A stretch of DNA of 64,000 bases from Delftia tsuruhatensis (GTDB lineage: Bacteria; Pseudomonadota; Gammaproteobacteria; Burkholderiales; Burkholderiaceae_C): contig NZ_LR813084.1 in the NCBI RefSeq assembly GCF_903815225.1, positions 3,328,501-3,392,500 of the forward strand, given 5' to 3'. Both the position numbers and the translations under genes were made by a program. Position 1 is the first letter of the stretch, and each line of letters starts with the position of its first letter. Below are positions 38,576-46,298 of the stretch, one piece after another. Below the pieces are notes generated by a model. That model saw only the letters and a program-made list of their open reading frames with translations, did no database searches and was not told the origin of the DNA.

Positions 38576-39562
38576 TCAATCCGCCTGGATGTTGCGCTCC
38601 CTGGCCAACTGCTTCCAGCGCGCCACGTCCGTGCGGATGACCTCTCCGAACTGCTGCGGCGTCACCGGGTTGACGATGGCTCCCTCGCGCAGGAAGCTGG
38701 CCTGGATCTCGGGCTTGGCCAGCACCTGGTTCACGCTCTGATTGAGCCTGGCGACGATATCGGCCGGCGTGCCTGCCGGCGCCAGCAGGCCCCACCACAG
38801 GTCGAATTCGTAGCCCGGGATGGCCGTGGCCATGGGAATGAGCTCGGGCGCGATGGGGCTGGGCTTCAAGCTGGTGATGCCGATGGCGCGCAGCTTGCCG
38901 CTGCGCACCATGGGCAGGATGGAGGGGCCGCTGGACACCAGCATCTGCACCTGGTTGCCGATCACGTCGGTCACGGCCGGGCCCTGGCCCTTGTAGGGCA
39001 CATGCATGATGTCCAGGCCCGGCACCATGGAGCGCATCAGCTCGGTGGCGAAGTGATTGACGCTGCCCGTGCCCGAGGTCGCATAGTTGAACTGGCCGGG
39101 GCTGGCCTTGACCACGCGCACCAGATCGGCTGGCGTCTTCGCGGCGAATTCGTTGTTGACCGCCACCACCAGTGGCCCCTTCGCGAACATGGCCACGGGC
39201 GCCAGGCCCTTGACGGGGTCGAAGGGCATCTTGCTCTGCACGGCAGCATTGGTGGTCATGCTCGACGAGACCGCCACCAGCGTGTAGCCATCGGCCGTGG
39301 ACTTGGCGGCGAAGGCCGTGCCCGTGTTGCCGCTGGCGCCCGGCCGGTTGTCCACGATCACGGGCTGCTTGAGCAGGTCGCCCATCTCCTTGGCCACCTG
39401 GCGCGCGAACACGTCGTTGGAGCCGCCGGGCGGATAGGGAACGACCATGGTGATGGGCTTGGCCGGATAGCCGGCCTGGGCCAGCGCGGGCTGGGCCGAG
39501 ACGGCGGCCAGTGCGGCGGCGGCAAGGCTGGCGGCACGAAGGGAAGTCTGCAATCCGTACAT
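38576..39562 (-). CDS. Bug-family (TctC-like) solute-binding receptor 2
   Basis: 328 residues from ATG 39562, chosen because AAGGAGACAAAA precedes it; earlier ATGs would lengthen the signal region. Signal peptide ends AQPALAQAG. Mature features: YPAKPITMVVPYPPGGSNDVFA, DNRPGASGNTGTAFAAKS and VPYKGQGPAVTDVIG. It differs clearly from the other Bug receptor in the operon, so two related ligands or two transport routes may be served. Lies between the CitE-like gene (55 bases) and the CoA-transferase (58 bases). Confidence 0.95.
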   Translation of the reverse strand: MYGLQTSLRAASLAAAALAAVSAQPALAQAGYPAKPITMVVPYPPGGSNDVFARQVAKEMGDLLKQPVIVDNRPGASGNTGTAFAAKSTADGYTLVAVSSSMTTNAAVQSKMPFDPVKGLAPVAMFAKGPLVVAVNNEFAAKTPADLVRVVKASPGQFNYATSGTGSVNHFATELMRSMVPGLDIMHVPYKGQGPAVTDVIGNQVQMLVSSGPSILPMVRSGKLRAIGITSLKPSPIAPELIPMATAIPGYEFDLWWGLLAPAGTPADIVARLNQSVNQVLAKPEIQASFLREGAIVNPVTPQQFGEVIRTDVARWKQLARERNIQAD

Positions 39563-39617
39563 TTTTGTCTCCTTGAAAATCGTTTTCATCGGGCTCCGGC
39601 GAGGCCGGCACACCCGT

Positions 39618-40496
39618 TCAGCCCGACAGCAGGCCTGCGGCGCGCGCGCTGGCGACGATGGCCTGCGCGCGGATCACGAAGGGGCGGTCCACCATCTTTC
39701 CGTCCACCACATAGGCGCCCAGCGCCTGCCCATCGGCCTGGCGGGCCGCATCGACCACCTTGAGGGCCGAGGCGATCTCGGCCGGCGTGGGCTGGTAGAC
39801 GGCGTTGGCCAGGGCGACCTGGCTGGGATGGATGCAGGTCTTGCCCAGGAACCCGAGGCTGCGCGAGAGACGGGCCTCGGCCTCGAAGCCATCGCGGTCC
39901 TGGATGTCCGCAAAGGCGCCGTCATAGGCGTAGATGCCGGCTTCGGCAGCGGCCATGCGCAGGGCGAACAGGGTCTGGACGATGGCCCCGGCCTCGCGCC
40001 GGTTCACGCCGAAGGGCTCGAACAGGTCGCCCAGGCCCAGCTGCAGGCCCGCCACGCTGGCATGGGCACCAGCCAGTTCAGCCGCGCAGCGCAGCGCCTT
40101 GGGCGTCTCGATGTTGAGCAGCAGGCCAGGGACGGCCGCCACCCCATTGGCCCGGGCGGCGCGCTGCACGCATTGGGCAGCCTGCCGGACCTGCTCGGCG
40201 GTTTCGGGCTTGGGCAGATTGACGAGGTGGACGCCTTCACGCACCACGGCGGCGATGTCGCTCTCGAAATGCGGCGTGTCCATGGCATTGACGCGCACGA
40301 TGAAGGTCTTGCCATGGCCCTGGCTCGCCGGACTTTGCAGGAAGTCGCAGAGCAGGCCGCGCGCCTCGTCCTTGCGGGCCTCGGCGACGGCGTCCTCCAG
40401 ATCGAAGGACAGGGCGTCGGCCTGGCTTTGCAGGGCCTTGGCGAACAGCTCGGGGCGCGACCCGGGGACAAACAGTTTGCTTCTCATGGGCCGCAT
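39618..40496 (-). CDS. HpcH/HpaI-CitE-like acyl-CoA lyase
   Basis: 292 residues. Opens MRSKLFVPGSRPELFAKAL (start at 40496 or the in-frame ATG at 40487). Typical CitE features: SFDLEDAVAEARKDEAR near 30, FIVRVNAMDTPHFESDI near 66, LLLNIETPKALR near 126 and KTCIHPSQV near 222. Members cleave citryl-, malyl- or citramalyl-CoA, needing a CoA ester that the operon's CoA-transferase could make. First gene of the operon, divergent from the LysR gene at 40563. Confidence 0.93.
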   Translation of the reverse strand: MRPMRSKLFVPGSRPELFAKALQSQADALSFDLEDAVAEARKDEARGLLCDFLQSPASQGHGKTFIVRVNAMDTPHFESDIAAVVREGVHLVNLPKPETAEQVRQAAQCVQRAARANGVAAVPGLLLNIETPKALRCAAELAGAHASVAGLQLGLGDLFEPFGVNRREAGAIVQTLFALRMAAAEAGIYAYDGAFADIQDRDGFEAEARLSRSLGFLGKTCIHPSQVALANAVYQPTPAEIASALKVVDAARQADGQALGAYVVDGKMVDRPFVIRAQAIVASARAAGLLSG

Positions 40497-40529
40497 TGTG
40501 GGCGGCGAATACCCAACAGAAACACAGGT

Positions 40530-40557
40530 AATATTTCTTCAAAACCAACAAAATATT
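40530..40557. promoter_or_regulatory. Inverted repeat in the citE-like/lysR divergent region
   Basis: AATATTT and AAATATT (40530-40536 / 40551-40557) form a 7-bp inverted repeat with 14 bases between, in an AT-rich patch of the 66-base gap. LysR regulators bind such interrupted dyads, so this is a candidate operator for both genes. It is only 5 bases from the lysR start, which would suit autorepression. Confidence 0.5.
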
Positions 40558-40562
40558 TGTTC

Positions 40563-41480
40563 ATGGAAACCAGCTACCTGCACAGTTTTCTGCTCGTCGT
40601 CGAGACCGGCTCCATGGCCGAGGCCGCACGGCGCCTGGACCTCACGGCCGCCGCCGTGGCCCAGCAGATCCGCGGCCTGGAGCGCGAATTCGGCGCACCG
40701 TTGCTGGCACGCGCGGGCCGTACCGTGCTGCCCACCCCTGCCGGCCACCGCCTGGCGCAGTCCGCGCCGCTGCTGCTGCGCGAGCTGGCCAATGCCAAGA
40801 CCCATGTCAGCCAGGAGGGAACGGCGGGAGAGTTGGTGATAGGCACCATCAACACGGCGCTGCACAGCCTGTTGCCGGACATCCTCGCGGGCTTCGTGAA
40901 GAAGTGCCCCGATGCCAAGGTCTTCCTGCGATCGGCCACCACCCGCGAGCTGTACCAGGCCGTTCAGCAGGGCGAACTGGACGCCGCGGTCTGCCTGCAC
41001 CCCAGCTTCGCGCTGGCCAAGACCTTCGACTGGACCCTGCTGCGCGAGGAGCCCCTGGTGCTGCTGGTGCCGCGCCAGCTGGCCCACCTGGAGCCGCACA
41101 CCCTGTTGCGCACCCAGCCGCTGATCCGCTATGACCGCAGCCTGGGCGGCGGCCAGATGGTGGAGCGCTACCTGCGCGCCGCACAGATCGCACCGCAGGA
41201 GCGCTTCGAACTCAGTTCGCTGGTGGCCATCGCCATGATGGTGGACCGGGGGCTGGGCGTCTCGCTGGTGCCCGATACGGCCCTCGATCTGCCCGACGGC
41301 CGGGGCGTGGTGCGCCTGGCATTGCCCGAGGAGTCACAGTCGCGGCGCTTTGGCGTGATGTGGCTGCGGTCGTCGGCGCGGCTGCCGCTGATCCACAAGC
41401 TGGTGGAATGCGCGCGCACCGTGGTGCGCCAGCGCGGCGGGCCGCGGGCCGCCGCGCGGAGCACGCGCGAAGGGCGATAG
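40563..41480 (+). CDS. LysR-family transcriptional regulator of the adjacent catabolic operon
   Basis: 305 residues from ATG 40563. Winged helix-turn-helix at 1-60 (SYLHSFLLVVETGSMAEAARR, then AAAVAQQIRGLEREFGAPLL). The effector-binding domain follows from about 90. The longer frame upstream is only the antisense of the citE-like gene. Divergent arrangement with the Bug/CoA-transferase/CitE operon and the inverted repeat between them imply it controls that operon in response to substrate. The C-terminus is Arg-rich. Confidence 0.92.
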   Translation: METSYLHSFLLVVETGSMAEAARRLDLTAAAVAQQIRGLEREFGAPLLARAGRTVLPTPAGHRLAQSAPLLLRELANAKTHVSQEGTAGELVIGTINTALHSLLPDILAGFVKKCPDAKVFLRSATTRELYQAVQQGELDAAVCLHPSFALAKTFDWTLLREEPLVLLVPRQLAHLEPHTLLRTQPLIRYDRSLGGGQMVERYLRAAQIAPQERFELSSLVAIAMMVDRGLGVSLVPDTALDLPDGRGVVRLALPEESQSRRFGVMWLRSSARLPLIHKLVECARTVVRQRGGPRAAARSTREGR

Positions 41481-41497
41481 GCCTGCGCCCCCCGCTG

Positions 41498-42415
41498 TCA
41501 GGACTCGGCAGCCGCAGCGTCTGCCACCATGGCCTTGAAGCGCGCCAGCACGGCGGATGCATCGCCCGCGCGCATCGCCAGGTGCAGCGGCGCCACCAGG
41601 GCCGGGCAGCGGGCCAGGCCCCGGTAGACAATGCCGTCGCTGCGCAGGCGCTGCATGGACGCCGGCACGATGGACAGGCCCAGACCCGCCGCCACCAGGC
41701 TCAGCGTGGCCGTCATGCGAGGCGCCTCCTGGACCACATGGGGGCTGAACCCCGCCTCCAGGCAGGCCCTGAGGATGGCGTCGTAAAGCCCCTGCCCCAC
41801 TCTGCGCCGGTACAGCACAAAGGCTTCGGAGGCCAGTTGCGGCAGGGGCACGGGGCGCAGGGTCCCGCTCCGACCGCGCGCCAGCGCGTGCGCGGCCGGC
41901 AAAGCCAGCAGCATGGATTCTTCGAGGATGGGCATGGCCTGGAGCCCGCGCGCACCATGCAGCGGGGATCGGACGAAAGCCGCATCCAGCCTTTCGTGCA
42001 GCAGCGCATCCATGAGTTCGCCCGTACCCGCCTCCTCCAGCGCCACGCTCACACCAGGCAAGGCCTGGCGGAACATGCGCAACACCCCGGGCACGAAGGG
42101 GTGCAAGGCTGCGGAGCTGGTGAAGCCCACGGCCAGCCGCCCTGTCTCGCCACGGGCAGCGCGCCGCACGACATCGGTCAGCGCATCGGAGCGCATGAGA
42201 AGCGCACGCGCCTCCTCCAGCAACGCCAGCCCTGCCGGCGTGGGCTGCACGCCGCGCGGCAGGCGCCGCACCAGTTCCACGCCCAGTTCATGCTCCAGGC
42301 CCTGCAGCAATCGCGTCAAGGGCGGCTGCTGCATGCCCAGCCGCTCGGCGGCACGGGTGACGTGGCCCTCCTCGGCGATGGCGACAAAGGCGCGCAGCTG
42401 GCGAAGTTCGGGCAC
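41498..42415 (-). CDS. LysR-family transcriptional regulator
   Basis: 305 residues from GTG 42415, which has AAGG upstream and gives the classic opening PELRQLRAFVAIAEEGHVTRAAERL. An ATG at 42466 adds 17 residues without a ribosome site. HTH block GMQQPPLTRLLQGLEHELGVEL near 28-50. The effector domain resembles the BenM/CatM-like group (GLGLSIVPASMQRLRSDGIVYRGL). Convergent with the other LysR gene (17 bases) and divergent from tam, but a link to trans-aconitate is only positional. The target is unknown. Confidence 0.9.
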   Translation of the reverse strand: MPELRQLRAFVAIAEEGHVTRAAERLGMQQPPLTRLLQGLEHELGVELVRRLPRGVQPTPAGLALLEEARALLMRSDALTDVVRRAARGETGRLAVGFTSSAALHPFVPGVLRMFRQALPGVSVALEEAGTGELMDALLHERLDAAFVRSPLHGARGLQAMPILEESMLLALPAAHALARGRSGTLRPVPLPQLASEAFVLYRRRVGQGLYDAILRACLEAGFSPHVVQEAPRMTATLSLVAAGLGLSIVPASMQRLRSDGIVYRGLARCPALVAPLHLAMRAGDASAVLARFKAMVADAAAAES

Positions 42416-42522
42416 ATCGATACCTTGGAAGTATGGCAATGCATCGATTGTGGCATTTGCCATCATGGATGGTCGGACTTACGCTCGCGCAGCACCACAA
42501 CAACCAATCGAAAGGCCTCACG

Positions 42523-43296
42523 ATGAGCTGGTCCGCAAAACAGTACACGACGTTTGAACAGGAACGTACCCGGCCCGTACGCGACCTGGTCGCCGCCATC
42601 GCCGACATTCCCGGCCGCGAGGTGGGCCTGGCCGTGGACCTGGGCTGCGGCCCCGGCAATTCCACCGAGGTGCTGGCGCAGCGCTTCGCCGGCGCCACCG
42701 TGACGGGACTGGACAACTCCGAGGACATGCTGGATGCGGCGCGCAAGCGCATGCCGGGGACGGCGTTCGAGCTGGCCGATATCGCCCTGTGGACTGCGCA
42801 CCGGCCCGTGGACGTGATCCTGGCCAACGCCTCGCTGCAATGGCTGCCCGACCACGCACGGCTGTATCCCCGCCTGGTCGGCCAGCTGGCGCCGGGCGGC
42901 GCCCTGGCCGTGCAGACGCCCGACAACCTGGAGGAACCCGCCCACCGGCTGGCCCGCGAGCTTGCCGCCAGCGGCCCCTGGGCCGGCCGCATCGGCGACG
43001 TGCGCCATCCCGCGCGGCACAGCGCGGACTTCTACTACGCACTGCTGCACGCACACTGCACCAGTGTCGATGTCTGGCGCACCACCTACTTCCATCCGCT
43101 GGCGGGCGGCCATCAGGCCGTGGTCGAGTGGTTCAAGGGCTCGGCGCTGCGGCCCTTCGTCGCACCACTTGACGAGGCACAGAAAGCCGATTTCTACGCC
43201 GCCTATCTGCAGGCCATCTCCCAGGCCTACCCCCTGCTGGACGATGGCACGGTGCTGCTGCCCTTTCCGCGCCTGTTCATCGTCGCGCGGCGCTGA
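42523..43296 (+). CDS. tam: Trans-aconitate 2-methyltransferase
   Basis: 257 residues from ATG 42523 (MSWSAKQYTTFEQERTRPVRDL), the usual Tam opening. SAM-binding motif I is LAVDLGCGPGNSTEVLA (39-47 core), followed by GLDNSEDMLDAARKRMPG and ANASLQWLPDH near 108. Tam methylates trans-aconitate, a spontaneous inhibitor of aconitase, with SAM. Length and motifs agree with E. coli Tam. Divergent from a LysR gene and followed by an unrelated membrane protein. Confidence 0.95.
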   Translation: MSWSAKQYTTFEQERTRPVRDLVAAIADIPGREVGLAVDLGCGPGNSTEVLAQRFAGATVTGLDNSEDMLDAARKRMPGTAFELADIALWTAHRPVDVILANASLQWLPDHARLYPRLVGQLAPGGALAVQTPDNLEEPAHRLARELAASGPWAGRIGDVRHPARHSADFYYALLHAHCTSVDVWRTTYFHPLAGGHQAVVEWFKGSALRPFVAPLDEAQKADFYAAYLQAISQAYPLLDDGTVLLPFPRLFIVARR

Positions 43297-43419
43297 GGCG
43301 CGGGGGGCTGGGCTGTGCGCCTGTCCCCTGCCTTGTCAATGCCCGCCCACCCTCGCCCGTCCTCCCTGCGACTGGCAGCACAATGGCGCCTTGCAATTGA
43401 ATCGGGACAGGCGAGACCT

Positions 43420-44649
43420 ATGCTGAATGCCTTGTGGCTGGGCTTTTTTCTGGTGGCGGCCGTGGCGGCTGGCGCGCAGTGGCTGGTGGGAGGACAGGCC
43501 GAGGTGTTTTCCGCCATGGTCCAGGCCTTGTTCTCCATGGCAAGGCTGTCGGTGGAGGTCATGGTGCTGCTGTTCGGCACGCTGACGCTATGGCTGGGTT
43601 TTCTGCGCATCGCCGAGAAGGCCGGCGTGGTCGAATGGCTGGCGCGCGTGCTGGGCCCGCTGTTCGCCAGGCTCATGCCCGAGGTGCCACGCGGCCATCC
43701 GGCCCTGGGCCTGATCACGTTGAATTTCGCCGCCAACGGCCTGGGTCTGGACAATGCGGCCACGCCCATGGGCCTGAAGGCCATGCGCTCGCTCCAGGAG
43801 CTCAACCCCCGGCCCGACACGGCCAGCAATGCGCAGATCCTGTTTCTGGTGCTCAATGCCTCGTCGCTGACACTGCTGCCGGTGACCATCTTCATGTACC
43901 GGCTGCAGCAGGGCGCACCCGACCCCACGCTGGTCTTCCTGCCCATCCTGCTGGCCACGTCGGCATCGACCCTGGTCGGCCTGCTGGCCGTGGCCGTGGT
44001 GCAGCGGCTGCCGCTGTACAGCCCCGTGGTGCTCGCCTATCTGCTGCCGCTGGGACTGGCGCTGGCCGGCTTCATGGCCTTCCTGGCCACGCTGTCTGCC
44101 GCCGCGCTGTCGCAGCTGTCCTCCCTGATGGGCAACCTCACGCTGTTCGGGTTGATCGTGTTGTTCGTGGTGCTGGGGGCCTGGCGCAAGGTGGCCGTCT
44201 ATGACAGCTTCATCGAAGGGGCCAAGGAAGGCTTCGACGTGGCCAGGGGCCTGCTGCCCTACCTGGTGGCCATGCTGTGCGCGGTGGGCGTGTTGCGCGC
44301 ATCGGGTGCGCTGGAGTACGCGCTGTCGGGCATCCGCTGGGCGGTCGATGCCCTGGGCATGGACGCACGCTTCGTGGACGCCCTGCCCACGGCGCTGGTC
44401 AAGCCCTTCTCGGGCAGCGCCGCGCGCGCCATGCTCATCGAGACCATGCAGGCCCAGGGCGTGGACAGCTTCGCCGCCCTGACCGCCGCCACCATCCAGG
44501 GCAGCACGGAAACCACCTTCTACGTGCTGGCCGTCTACTTCGGTGCCGTGGGCATACAGCGCGCGCGCCATGCCGTGCCCTGCGCCTTGCTGGCGGAACT
44601 GGCCGGCGTGGTGGCCGCCATCGTGGTCTGCTACAAGTTCTTCGGGTGA
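43420..44649 (+). CDS. SpmA/SpmB-type nucleoside-recognition membrane protein (fused)
   Basis: 409 residues with about ten hydrophobic membrane segments. Two Gate/nucleoside-recognition domains are fused: an SpmA-like half with NFAANGLGLDNAATPMGLKAM near 105, and an SpmB-like half from about 240 with YDSFIEGAKEGFDVARGLLPYLVAML and the PTALVKPFSGSAARAM motif. Named after spore maturation genes of Bacillus, but this organism should not sporulate; the true transport role in proteobacteria is unknown. The start at 43420 begins MLNALWLGFFLVAAVAAG. A further-upstream in-frame ATG is less likely. Confidence 0.92.
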   Translation: MLNALWLGFFLVAAVAAGAQWLVGGQAEVFSAMVQALFSMARLSVEVMVLLFGTLTLWLGFLRIAEKAGVVEWLARVLGPLFARLMPEVPRGHPALGLITLNFAANGLGLDNAATPMGLKAMRSLQELNPRPDTASNAQILFLVLNASSLTLLPVTIFMYRLQQGAPDPTLVFLPILLATSASTLVGLLAVAVVQRLPLYSPVVLAYLLPLGLALAGFMAFLATLSAAALSQLSSLMGNLTLFGLIVLFVVLGAWRKVAVYDSFIEGAKEGFDVARGLLPYLVAMLCAVGVLRASGALEYALSGIRWAVDALGMDARFVDALPTALVKPFSGSAARAMLIETMQAQGVDSFAALTAATIQGSTETTFYVLAVYFGAVGIQRARHAVPCALLAELAGVVAAIVVCYKFFG

Positions 44650-44672
44650 ACGGGCCGTAGCCCTTGCAAGGG

Positions 44673-46112
44673 CTACAGCTCCGGCATGATGGCTTCCGCA
44701 TAGTCGTAGAGCGCGCCGAGGATTTCCTCGCCGCGCTCGTCCACGCTTTCCGACAGCTGGTCCACCATGGCGAACATCTGCTCGGCCGTGCGCGCCCCGC
44801 CCTTGCCTTCGATCAGGCAGGCCGCGCAATGCTGCAGCCAACGCTGGCGCTCGGCAGGTGCCAGGGTGGCCGGGAAGTTGCGCGCGCGGTAGCGGAACAG
44901 CAGCTCGGCCAGGCGCGCGTCATCGAAGCCCGTGCGATCCAGCGCCAGCTCCTGTGGCGAGAGGCCGCGCAGGTGGTTCAAGCGCCGCCGGTCTTCGTTG
45001 CCGACGAAGCCGCCGTACAGGTCCTGGTCCGCATCCATGCCCTCCAGCGCCGGACGCTGATGCACGGCACGCCACAGCGCGCTCATGTCGGGCAGATCGC
45101 GCGCGATGGCCGCGTGCTGCAGGCATTGGTCCATGTCCACGCCCCATTGCGCGGCCATGGCCGGGCTCAGGGTCTTGAGGCTGCCCACGACCATGGGTGA
45201 CTTGTTGATGTGGATGTTCTTGATGGGCAGGCGCTGCACGCCTTCGGGCAGGTCGGCCGCGCGCGAGAACAGGCGCAGGCGCAGCGTCTCCACGTCGATG
45301 CTGGCCAGCTCGGACGGGTCCTCGGCCAGGTCCCAGCAGATGATCTCGTTCTTGTTCGTCGGGTGTGTGGCCAGCGGCCACATCACGGCGATGCAGCCGC
45401 GCTCGGGGCGGATCATGCCTGTGACGTGCAGGAATGGCCGGGCATGTTCCGCGGTGGCGGGCAAGCCCATCTCCTGCAGCACGCGGTCTTTCTTGTGCAG
45501 CGAGAACGCGAAGTCGAACAGGCGCGGCTGGACCTTGCGTATCAACCGCGCCAGGCCGATGGTGGCGCGCACGTCGGACAGGGCATCATGCGCCTTCTCG
45601 TGCAGCAGACCATTGGCGCGCGCCAGGTCTTCGAGCTTGAAGCTTGGGGAGCCATCCTCCTTCTTCGGCCAGACGATGCCTTCGGGGCGCAGCGCATAAA
45701 CCATGCGTACCACGTCGAGCAGGTCCCAACGCCCGCAGCCGTTCTGCCACTCACGCGCATAGGGGTCGATGAGGTTGCGCCAGAACATGAAGCGCGTGAC
45801 TTCGTCGTCGAATCGGATGGTGTTGTAGCCGACGCCCACGGTGCCTGCCTGGGCCAGTTCGGCCTCGATGCGGGCCGCGAACTGCGCCTCGGGCACGCCG
45901 TGCTCCAGGCATTGCTGGGGCGTGATACCGGTGATCAGGCAGGACTGGGGGTCCGGCAGGTAATCGCCCGCCGGCTGGCAGTACCACATGACAGGTTCGC
46001 CGATCTCGTTGAGTTCGGCATCCGTGCGGATGCCGGCGAACTGCGCGGGCCGGTCGTAGCGCGGCTGGGCGCCGAAGGTTTCGTAGTCGTGCCAGAAGAA
46101 GGTATGGGCCAT
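44673..46112 (-). CDS. sbcB: Exodeoxyribonuclease I
   Basis: 3'-5' single-strand DNA exonuclease, partner of RecJ and MutHLS pathways. 479 residues from ATG 46112 (MAHTFFWHDYETFGAQPRYD), the diagnostic ExoI opening. DEDDh catalytic residues: Asp9 and Glu11 in HDYET, a further Asp in the TVGVGYNTIRFDDEV block, and His/Asp in HDALSDVRATIGLA near 170. The SH3-like and C-terminal helical domains follow (LPIKNIHINKSP near 300). Codes alone on the minus strand after cls. Confidence 0.97.
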   Translation of the reverse strand: MAHTFFWHDYETFGAQPRYDRPAQFAGIRTDAELNEIGEPVMWYCQPAGDYLPDPQSCLITGITPQQCLEHGVPEAQFAARIEAELAQAGTVGVGYNTIRFDDEVTRFMFWRNLIDPYAREWQNGCGRWDLLDVVRMVYALRPEGIVWPKKEDGSPSFKLEDLARANGLLHEKAHDALSDVRATIGLARLIRKVQPRLFDFAFSLHKKDRVLQEMGLPATAEHARPFLHVTGMIRPERGCIAVMWPLATHPTNKNEIICWDLAEDPSELASIDVETLRLRLFSRAADLPEGVQRLPIKNIHINKSPMVVGSLKTLSPAMAAQWGVDMDQCLQHAAIARDLPDMSALWRAVHQRPALEGMDADQDLYGGFVGNEDRRRLNHLRGLSPQELALDRTGFDDARLAELLFRYRARNFPATLAPAERQRWLQHCAACLIEGKGGARTAEQMFAMVDQLSESVDERGEEILGALYDYAEAIMPEL

Positions 46113-46244
46113 CGGGCGAGTATGCCTGCGAAAAACAGCAGTCGATGGTCCTCTACCCAAGCAAGCGGAGAAGGCACGCGTGCCTCAGGCTTCAAAACCG
46201 GCGCGGCCCAACTCAGGGACACCGAGGAAGGGCAGCCCCGCACC

Positions 46245-46296
46245 GAGGGTGTCGTCCCCCTTCCAGGGGGAAGGCGCGCAGCGACTCAGGGGGTCC
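46245..46296. repeat. GC-rich hairpin of a type dispersed in Comamonadaceae
   Basis: In the 186-base gap between cls and sbcB lies CCCCC-TTCCA-GGGGG (46256-46270), followed by AAGGCGCGCAGCGACTCAGG. Sequences built from CCCTTCCAGGGGG and CTCAGGGGG blocks recur between genes in Acidovorax/Delftia-type genomes from memory; a CCCCTCAGGGGG copy occurs near 58280 here. The role is unknown. Confidence 0.4.
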
Positions 46297-46298
46297 AT

